From positions 1-24,312 of IMG/VR virus record IMGVR_UViG_3300025168_000647: a DNA stretch of 24,312 nt; one strand, written 5' to 3'. Position numbers and translations under genes: made by a program. Source of the DNA: a virus. Shown here in pieces: positions 1 through 5,731 of this stretch (the stretch's first letter is position 1; the number at the start of each line of letters is the position of its first letter). Below the pieces are notes generated by a model. The model saw only the letters and a program-made list of their open reading frames with translations. It was not told the origin of the DNA and did no database searches.

Positions 1-1229
1 ACGTTCACACCGCTACGGGCATCAGTAACCTGAGTCAAAGGAACCATAGCTCCCTGAATAAAGTCAGATGCACCCAACAATGTAGGATCGTTCAGCAACT
101 TCCAGTCATGCTTGTGGAAAGTGTATCCACCTCTAGTGAATGACTTAAAGCCAAGCTTAACAGCCATGTCAGCGTCGTTGTTAAACGCACCGAACTGACC
201 AGCCAAACCAGCAGTCACACCAGCAGAGATACCTGAAGCAAGCATGTCGTCGATAGCCAAGTCTTGTGCTCTACCGAGGTACATAGCGTACTCAGAAGGT
301 GCACCCTGCTTGTCGAGCTCAAGGATCAAGTCGTCAAACTCAGAGAAGCTATCCATTGGGTTAGTCTTAGAGTTCTGCACAACCAAGCCTCTGTCTTCAA
401 TAGCAGAGAAGTAGCCTTCAGATCCAGCAAACTCGTTGTCGAAGTCTGAACCAGATCCACCAGCGTGTGTTCTCTTCTCACCGAAGAGCATCATGAGCTC
501 TCTCTTGTCCTCGTAACGAGCGCGAGCTTCTTGCTCACCCTTCAAGTACCAGCGGTAGTTACCACCACCGAGGTTCACCCAACCGATGTTGGTTGCTTGA
601 GATCCGTTTACTTCGTAACGATCCTTCACAATCATGTAAGGGTTAGTGAACTTTCTGATACCCATATCGGTGAATGCCGTTGGCTGGTTGGTTCCCTGCG
701 CGTACATGTTACCGATCTTGATGAAGGTACCTGCAGTAGCTGGGTCGATCTCAGTGCCTGAAGTGATATCAGTGCCATCGAGCAACACCAAGCGTGCAGT
801 AGCAGCAGTACCGCTACCAAAGCCACCAGAGAGAACAATGAAACGAGCACCAGTAGAGGCCTCCATCAACACATCGTTCTTCTGAACCTTAGAGGTTACA
901 GCAGAGTCGGTGATGTCAATGTAGTCGTTGTTACCTGCCAAAGTGGCGCCAGCAGCTGTGTAAGCCAAAGTCTCGTGACGACGGCCAAGCTCCCACCAGT
1001 TGATTTCGTCAGAAGATCCGCCAGCGTTGATAGCGCCAGTGAGCTTCAAGAATCCAGTGATACCTTGGTCTCCGTAAGTCTCGACCAACTGATCCATATG
1101 GAAGTCCTTGGTCGTCTTGACGAGGTTGTCAAGAGTAGTATAAGTCTCAGGCGTGATTCTAAACGCCCCAGGATTGTCGCCACCTGCTGTATTGTCAACA
1201 ACAGGTTGCCCTGATTTAATATTAGCCAT
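1..1229 (-). CDS. Major capsid protein, partial (C-terminus beyond left edge)
   Basis: Predicted shell protein of the phage head. The start is the ATG at 1229, and 409 complete codons are visible before the window ends, so the C-terminus is missing. The call rests mainly on context: it is the last visible gene of a leftward terminase, portal, small structural, scaffold-like cluster and directly follows the acidic scaffold-like gene with a 13-base gap. The sequence is globular, without signal peptide or membrane segment. It starts MANIKSGQPVVDNT and has Gly-rich loops in the middle (GGGNYRWY, AGGSGSDFDN), as expected of a large phage structural protein. I could not identify a specific capsid family by sequence. 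An alternative is another abundant virion protein, but position and size favour capsid. Confidence 0.8.
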   Translation of the reverse strand, partial: MANIKSGQPVVDNTAGGDNPGAFRITPETYTTLDNLVKTTKDFHMDQLVETYGDQGITGFLKLTGAINAGGSSDEINWWELGRRHETLAYTAAGATLAGNNDYIDITDSAVTSKVQKNDVLMEASTGARFIVLSGGFGSGTAATARLVLLDGTDITSGTEIDPATAGTFIKIGNMYAQGTNQPTAFTDMGIRKFTNPYMIVKDRYEVNGSQATNIGWVNLGGGNYRWYLKGEQEARARYEDKRELMMLFGEKRTHAGGSGSDFDNEFAGSEGYFSAIEDRGLVVQNSKTNPMDSFSEFDDLILELDKQGAPSEYAMYLGRAQDLAIDDMLASGISAGVTAGLAGQFGAFNNDADMAVKLGFKSFTRGGYTFHKHDWKLLNDPTLLGASDFIQGAMVPLTQVTDARSGVN

Positions 1230-1242
1230 TTTTGTCTAGTTT

Positions 1243-2304
1243 TTAGATTTTAAAAGTCATCTTGCTACGATTGTTAGCAAAGATGTTTTGGAGTTGCTCA
1301 GCCACAGGAGATGCCTGCTCTGGTCGTGACTCTGGAGTAGAAGACGACACATTGGCCGCTCTATCAACTAGGCCTCTTTGTCCGTCACCCATGCCCTGCT
1401 TATACGCAGAAGCCACAATAGCATCAATGTTGTCGATCAATGCTCTGTGTGAGTTAAGGGAGTCGTAGTCCCAGTTTCCTTCGTTATCAACGTAAGGGTC
1501 GAAGAACTCGTCGAGTCTGACATTCTTGTCAATGAGCTGCTGTCTGTAGTTGTCATCCAAACCGTAAGAGAATGACTTTCCATTCCCAAGATCAAACTCA
1601 AGGCCTTCAAGAGCTTCTGTCTCTCTGGCCATAGCTTCAATCCACTGGTCTGTAACGATGTCGTTGCCAACGTCGCTGTCTTCTACATCAGGAAGCGCAT
1701 ATGTCTCACGAATCTCTTCGATGGTCTCTCTTGCGTTCTGAGCGTCAATTTTGAGTTGAAGGTTACCAAGACGCACCTGTTCCTCATCGTAGAGTTCTGG
1801 GTTGGTCTTATACTTGTCGTTGATGAGAATGTCGATTTCTTCGTTCGAAAGGTTTGGGTATTGTGATGCCATATCAACTTTGATGGCGGTCGTATCATCC
1901 ATTTCAGACGAATCCAACGCTTGGTACCTAAACCAGTCTTCTGGGCTTCGATTTGTCTTTTCGACAAAATCTACGATGCCCTTCACTCTATCATCGAGGT
2001 CGTAACCTTGTTCCTCGGCTTGGGAGAGGTCATCAAAAGAATCGACTTTCCTTCCAAGCCTTTCGCTTAGATATTCGAAAACCTGCCCGTCAATGTCCTC
2101 TTCCGAGTCTTGTGTGTATTCAACCTGCTCTTGAGGTTGATAAGTTTCTTCTTGCTGAGGTGCAGATTCCTGCACTACAGGTTCGTATACCGACTGCTCT
2201 ACATTTGAGTCGGTTACTTGTGGCTCAGAAGATTCTGTAGCCATCGCTTCTGCGAGTTGCTCTGGTGTATCAAAGAACTCGGCTTTTTCAAATTGCTCTT
2301 CCAT
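1243..2304 (-). CDS. Scaffold-like acidic protein upstream of capsid gene
   Basis: A 353-aa protein whose first ~90 residues are strongly acidic and Glu/Gln-rich (for example QQEETYQPQEQVEY), low in complexity and probably disordered. A more ordered helical part follows, and the C-terminus is basic (NNRSKMTFKI). Phage scaffolding proteins are typically acidic, helical, encoded immediately before the major capsid protein, and often end in a basic helix that contacts the coat. Position and composition both fit, so I infer a capsid assembly scaffold acting inside the procapsid. It contains no visible protease motif (no Ser/His catalytic pattern of prohead proteases). The start is the ATG at 2304, 21 bases after the preceding gene. 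A different internal head protein is the main alternative. Confidence 0.65.
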   Translation of the reverse strand: MEEQFEKAEFFDTPEQLAEAMATESSEPQVTDSNVEQSVYEPVVQESAPQQEETYQPQEQVEYTQDSEEDIDGQVFEYLSERLGRKVDSFDDLSQAEEQGYDLDDRVKGIVDFVEKTNRSPEDWFRYQALDSSEMDDTTAIKVDMASQYPNLSNEEIDILINDKYKTNPELYDEEQVRLGNLQLKIDAQNARETIEEIRETYALPDVEDSDVGNDIVTDQWIEAMARETEALEGLEFDLGNGKSFSYGLDDNYRQQLIDKNVRLDEFFDPYVDNEGNWDYDSLNSHRALIDNIDAIVASAYKQGMGDGQRGLVDRAANVSSSTPESRPEQASPVAEQLQNIFANNRSKMTFKI

Positions 2305-2325
2305 TGTTATTTAATTAAAGTGTTT

Positions 2326-2697
2326 TTACCCTAAGTACAGAACGGCTTTATCGCCGTCTGATGCGTCTACGGATGTGAACTTTCCGTATACGATTGCACC
2401 AACAGCAATTTCTATTGCCACAGAGGTGGTGTCTAAAGCCTCAAAAAACCCTGCAGCGTGAGTACTCCCCAACACTGCGCCGCTGCTATCAACGTGAGTG
2501 CCATCTCCTCCGTTAGCACCCAAGTACTCAAAGATGCCGAGACCCTTAACGGTGAATGTATCATCACTGCCATCGCGGGCCGCACCCATGTTTTGGATAG
2601 CAATAATGTGTTTATTTGTTGGGGCTGCAAAGGCTCCATTGTTGGAGTCAATGACAACAACCCCTCCTTTTCCTGTGTAGTCGCTTGGATGTGCCAT
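2326..2697 (-). CDS. Small structural protein (possible head decoration)
   Basis: A 123-aa protein of unknown specific function, located between the paralogous beta-rich genes and the scaffold-like gene in the late cluster. It has no signal peptide, membrane segment or cysteines. It is rich in Gly, Ala, Asp and Thr with alternating hydrophobic stretches (VAIEIAVGAIVYGKF) that suggest beta structure. The N-terminus contains a YTGKGG stretch that resembles the Y-x-x-G-G motif found in several other proteins of this window. By position and composition a head decoration or other small virion protein is most likely. This is inference, and no family was recognised. Confidence 0.6.
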   Translation of the reverse strand: MAHPSDYTGKGGVVVIDSNNGAFAAPTNKHIIAIQNMGAARDGSDDTFTVKGLGIFEYLGANGGDGTHVDSSGAVLGSTHAAGFFEALDTTSVAIEIAVGAIVYGKFTSVDASDGDKAVLYLG

Positions 2698-2707
2698 GTC
2701 TTATTTA

Positions 2708-3109
2708 TTATGAAAGTGTTACTGCTGAGCTATCCAACCCGAACACACCGTACTCTACGAGTGTGTCAACCCTAGTTGCATAAGCTTTGATATCTTGGTC
2801 GGGGGCAACTGGTACAAAACAAAACTCCCCGCCAGCAAGCTTAGCAAAAACGTCGTCGTTAGCATCATTGTAAAGGTACACGTACTTCTCTCTCTCTACG
2901 TCTAAGTTCTTTACATACAGGTATGCAGAGGTGACCTTATCGTCAGCCTTATACACTTTAAGTGCAGCAGCATTAACTGCAACCTGTGCAACCTTTGCCC
3001 TAGACAGCAGGCCTGAATCCGCGCTAACGGCAGCAGACACATTGAGTGCAATAGGGCTAGAGAGTACGTCTGAACTAGCCAAAGAAAGAGTGGCCCTAAG
3101 AGTACCCAT
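2708..3109 (-). CDS. Beta-rich structural protein, paralogue of the adjacent 245-aa gene
   Basis: A 133-aa protein beginning MGTLRATLSLASSDV. The opening, and a central pair of strands (LYVKNLDVEREKYVYLY, then GGEFCFVPV), align by eye with the neighbouring 245-aa product, which opens MATTTATLTLSSADL and has VYIKNTSSTASEFMSVYL followed by SGDWMFFPW. The two genes overlap by one base (TAATG type), so this is a tandem duplication within the late cluster. The protein has no export signal. Small beta-sandwich proteins here are most likely virion components (head fibre, decoration or tail). The function is inferred from location only. Confidence 0.65.
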   Translation of the reverse strand: MGTLRATLSLASSDVLSSPIALNVSAAVSADSGLLSRAKVAQVAVNAAALKVYKADDKVTSAYLYVKNLDVEREKYVYLYNDANDDVFAKLAGGEFCFVPVAPDQDIKAYATRVDTLVEYGVFGLDSSAVTLS

Positions 3110-3846
3110 TATTCATAAATTACCATAGACTCAAGAGTCATTGCAGTATGAACGCTTGGCATGATGTAGATGTCGGCAGCAGATTTAGTGCCTTCTACTG
3201 TGGTGGCAATAGTCAAATCACCATTACCAGCTGTAGTGGCTACGATCTCGGTTGTGTCAATCTCCAAGTCAGATCTAGAATCTCTTGCGACAAACGTCAC
3301 CGTAGCTGAAGAAACACTAGTAACCCAGTTTGGGTACTGTGCTGCATCAAGCTGAGCGGCAATGTTTCCGACCGTGGAGTCTGCAGCAACAACTGTAACC
3401 CCGTCAAACACCACCGTGTCTCCAGCGGCCCAAGTGTTACCCACAACGCAAGTGAATGTCTCCTTTGTTCCAGCGGTAGCGTTCCAAGGGAAGAACATCC
3501 AGTCACCAGAGTAAAGCCTTCCAATCTCTACAAGAGATTTTGCGCTTGTGTTTGGAGCTCTATCGCCAGTCAAATACACAGACATAAATTCAGAGGCTGT
3601 GCTTGATGTGTTCTTAATGTATACTTTGTTCGCACCGTTTGTAGTGAAGTCGTCAGCTCTGTATAGAACTGTTGTATCAATAACACCAGAGCTAGCAAAA
3701 GAGAGTGTCTTTCTTGCTACGCCAGTGCTTTGATCAAGACCAGTAAGGGTGCCAGCCTTAGTCAATGTTGCTGTGCTGCTGAGAGACAAAGTGTCCCCAG
3801 TCAGGTCAGCGCTTGACAAAGTTAATGTTGCGGTAGTGGTTGCCAT
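3109..3846 (-). CDS. Beta-rich structural protein with an inserted domain
   Basis: A 245-aa Thr/Ser/Ala-rich protein with an N-terminal part and a C-terminal end (ADIYIMPSVHTAMTLES) that match the downstream 133-aa paralogue. Compared with that paralogue it carries an extra block of roughly 90 residues in the middle. The block contains GDTVVFDGVTVVAAD, an Ala/Gln-rich helix-like piece (NIAAQLDAAQ) and a SATVTFVARDS strand. This pattern, a strand pair, a helix and a strand, resembles small modules seen inside many phage tail and head proteins. It is probably a virion protein. A perfect TATATTTG element lies 26 bases upstream of the ATG at 3846 and may allow separate transcription of this part of the cluster. 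Confidence 0.65.
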   Translation of the reverse strand: MATTTATLTLSSADLTGDTLSLSSTATLTKAGTLTGLDQSTGVARKTLSFASSGVIDTTVLYRADDFTTNGANKVYIKNTSSTASEFMSVYLTGDRAPNTSAKSLVEIGRLYSGDWMFFPWNATAGTKETFTCVVGNTWAAGDTVVFDGVTVVAADSTVGNIAAQLDAAQYPNWVTSVSSATVTFVARDSRSDLEIDTTEIVATTAGNGDLTIATTVEGTKSAADIYIMPSVHTAMTLESMVIYE

Positions 3847-3872
3847 TGTTGCTTATTGTTGTTTTGTTTGTG

Positions 3873-3880
3873 CAAATATA
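3873..3880 (-). promoter_or_regulatory. Putative -7 box of a leftward Bacteroidota-type promoter
   Basis: On the minus strand this reads TATATTTG, an exact match to the Bacteroidota -7 element TAnnTTTG, in a short gap between two genes, 26 bases before the ATG at 3846. The flanks (TGCAAATATAGT on the plus strand) are identical to a site before the portal gene. No clear TTG element is visible at the usual 19-21 base distance, so activity is uncertain. Confidence 0.4.
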
Positions 3881-3881
3881 G

Positions 3882-4076
3882 TCATTTTCCCTTAGGGTGA
3901 TCGGCCATCTTAAACTTGGCCTTAGCTATGGCGCCAGGGTGTGGCTTGTAGTCTCCCTTCATGAGATAGTAGCGTCCACCCTCCTCCATCCAGTGATAAC
4001 CCTTTGGCGGATCAACACTCATGGTTTTGTTTGTTGCTTTGAAGTTTCCTCCCTTCTGGTATTTTTTTGCTTTCAT
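3882..4076 (-). CDS. Small basic protein with YxxGG motif
   Basis: A 64-aa Lys/Gly-rich protein beginning MKAKKYQKGG, with aromatic residues in the middle (GYHWMEEGGRYYLMKGDY) and a basic C-terminus. The N-terminal K-Y-x-x-G-G motif recurs in other proteins of this window (265, 209 and 293 aa), which suggests a shared recognition tag or fold element. It overlaps the stop of the thioredoxin-like gene by one base and so belongs to the same late transcript. It has no membrane segment. A small virion-associated or nucleic-acid-binding protein is possible, but the function is unknown. Confidence 0.6.
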   Translation of the reverse strand: MKAKKYQKGGNFKATNKTMSVDPPKGYHWMEEGGRYYLMKGDYKPHPGAIAKAKFKMADHPKGK

Positions 4077-4414
4077 TAGAAATCGCTCATAAGTATTTCA
4101 TCGACTGCATCTTGCACGTCTGATTTGCTGGCTTCAAGCTGCATCATAATGTTTGCTTGAAATCTCTTCACTTCTTCTCCTTCGTTGAACACAATAACTG
4201 TAGGGACTACAACTATCTTGTACTCAGATTGCATCGCGGGTTCAGAAGCAATATCAACTCTTCTCCCTTTACAATCGCTAAGGTCATCTATCCACCCAAC
4301 ACTGTTTGCCGCATTGAAGCTAGCGTTAAACTCCACAACACAGACGCCTGAATCAGGTATACCCAAACCAAGAGAGATGGCTGCAAAAATCAAGACTTGT
4401 GTTAAATGATTCAT
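4076..4414 (-). CDS. Thioredoxin-fold protein lacking the CXXC active site
   Basis: A 112-aa protein with a hydrophobic N-terminal segment (residues ~6-20, a signal peptide or membrane anchor). A thioredoxin-like core follows: the strand VVEF (26-29), then the active-site loop position, a later cis-proline strand VVVPTVIVF (P71), and a C-terminal helix. Aligned with the classical VVDFWAxWCGPC motif, residues 26-37 read VVEFNASFNAAN, so both catalytic cysteines are asparagines and the Trp is lost. The remaining cysteines (25 and 48) are elsewhere. Redox catalysis is therefore unlikely; a structural or chaperone role facing the periplasm or envelope is possible. It overlaps the preceding gene by ATGA, within the late cluster. 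Thioredoxin-like accessory proteins are known in phages, but this exact role is unknown. Confidence 0.65.
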   Translation of the reverse strand: MNHLTQVLIFAAISLGLGIPDSGVCVVEFNASFNAANSVGWIDDLSDCKGRRVDIASEPAMQSEYKIVVVPTVIVFNEGEEVKRFQANIMMQLEASKSDVQDAVDEILMSDF

Positions 4415-4695
4415 TTTAGCTGATCTATTTTCTCTTCGATACGCTTCATATCTTCTTTAATTTCAGTGACATCTTCCTGAGTGCTCATAATGGTTTGCCT
4501 TACAAGCTGATCTTTCATGTCAAACTCCATGCGTGTAATCTCTGGGGCCAACGGTTCAGGTAATTCTTTTGCCTCTGCTATGTCTGCCTGCAAAGCAAAC
4601 CACATGCTTATCAATACGCCCAGCCCAGTGACTGCCATACCTATAGTCTTTAAGTCTAGTGTGACCTTCGTGTCCTCCCCAATTTGCTGAGCCAT
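4411..4695 (-). CDS. Membrane-anchored coiled-coil protein (holin- or spanin-like candidate)
   Basis: A 94-aa protein with a polar N-terminus, one hydrophobic segment (about residues 17-35, TIGMAVTGLGVLISMWFALQ) and a long charged C-terminal helix rich in Glu/Lys with heptad-like hydrophobics (TEIKEDMKRIEEKIDQLK), predicted to form a coiled coil. One transmembrane helix plus an external coiled coil is the layout of some holins and inner-membrane spanins, but also of tail- or head-associated membrane proteins. No lysis gene lies next to it, since the M15 endolysin is about 14 kb away. It sits two bases after the barrel gene and overlaps the thioredoxin-like gene by ATGA, so all three may work at the envelope. 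Confidence 0.55.
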   Translation of the reverse strand: MAQQIGEDTKVTLDLKTIGMAVTGLGVLISMWFALQADIAEAKELPEPLAPEITRMEFDMKDQLVRQTIMSTQEDVTEIKEDMKRIEEKIDQLK

Positions 4696-4696
4696 G

Positions 4697-5731
4697 TCAG
4701 ATTATTACGTAGTTAATGCCAATAGAGAAGTCGTGCCATGATCGGTCCCAGTACTTGTGGTACTTGCCCTCAGCAAACACGCCAAAACTCCTATTGAATC
4801 TTTTACCAAAGATAAGGCCTCCAGAATAATCCACCCATTGATCGCTCCTTACGAAACGGTGGTAAGAGTATTCCCCGTCTGTGTCTACATGGTAGGGGAT
4901 TAGGTTACCCCAGCTGTGTACCCAGAAGTCCTTTGTGAAGTGGTAGTAGTCGAAGCCTACAACGAATGAATGGACCCACTGGCTAGCTAACTCAGATCTC
5001 TTCTTTGTCACGTAATTGTCAAGTACTTGAGGCACAACTACTTCCTCCCACACCTCGTAGCTGCTAGCCACAAGCTCACCCTCAGGGCTAAAGAACTCAC
5101 CCGTGTTGACGTCTATATTGTAGCCCTCCTGAAGCGCCAAAGATGTGAAGTGAAGCTGGTTGTTGTCCAGCAGCCACTCGTTCAAAGGATCGTACCCGTA
5201 TGGCTCTGAGAGACGCTGCATTATGCCAGCGTTCAAGGACAGCTTACCTAGGTTGGCTCTCACTCTCTGAGACCCCTCGAAGTAGCTTACGTCTGCGAAC
5301 CCGTCCTGAAGGTACTCTACCTTGGTAATCCACCGCTCACCCACGTAGCGTAGGAAGTGGTCTTGGTCTAAGTAGTTGATTCCCTGCTGTCTGCGGTAGT
5401 CACCCTCGAACAAGAACTCGAATCCTTTCACTTTGCCTATCGTAGCAGCATCACCGTAGGACTTCTCTGTGCCGTTGTAAAACGTGTTGGCCCTGTTCTC
5501 GTATCCGAAACGAGCGATCTTACGTACCCCTGCTGTGAACGAGTAGTCGAATGGTGTCTTGAGTACGTCTGTCTGGAGCCCGTTACCCACAGAGAATACC
5601 TCCTGATCTGAGATAGAGTTACCTCCGCTGAACGCTGTGTAGAACGTAGCAAACTTGAGGGCCTTCTTTACTGCCTGTCCTGATGCACTGACGCTTACAA
5701 GCAGAAGCAGTAGTGTTGCTATATATCTCAT
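4697..5731 (-). CDS. Predicted outer-membrane beta-barrel-like protein
   Basis: A 344-aa protein with a clear signal peptide (residues 1-19, MRYIATLLLLLVSVSASGQ). It then has many alternating aromatic/hydrophobic strands (for example HSFVVGFDYYHF, YSGGLIFGKRF, FGVFAEGKYHKYW) and a final strand, SIGINYVII, that ends the protein in the manner of outer-membrane barrels. It lacks the opening motifs of the T9SS barrels PorP/SprF that I would expect (QYMFNP, NPAYAG), so I do not assign that family. The ATG overlaps the stop of the 809-aa T9SS-tailed gene (ATGA), implying translational coupling and joint function, perhaps surface display of that protein. An outer-membrane barrel within a virion gene cluster is unusual. 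Receptor masking or an outer-membrane lysis step are other possibilities. Confidence 0.6.
   Translation of the reverse strand: MRYIATLLLLLVSVSASGQAVKKALKFATFYTAFSGGNSISDQEVFSVGNGLQTDVLKTPFDYSFTAGVRKIARFGYENRANTFYNGTEKSYGDAATIGKVKGFEFLFEGDYRRQQGINYLDQDHFLRYVGERWITKVEYLQDGFADVSYFEGSQRVRANLGKLSLNAGIMQRLSEPYGYDPLNEWLLDNNQLHFTSLALQEGYNIDVNTGEFFSPEGELVASSYEVWEEVVVPQVLDNYVTKKRSELASQWVHSFVVGFDYYHFTKDFWVHSWGNLIPYHVDTDGEYSYHRFVRSDQWVDYSGGLIFGKRFNRSFGVFAEGKYHKYWDRSWHDFSIGINYVII

Noticed and set aside
4697-5731. PorP/SprF assignment for the barrel protein
   Set aside because: The expected opening motifs (QYMFNP, NPAYAG) are missing, so only a generic barrel call is made.
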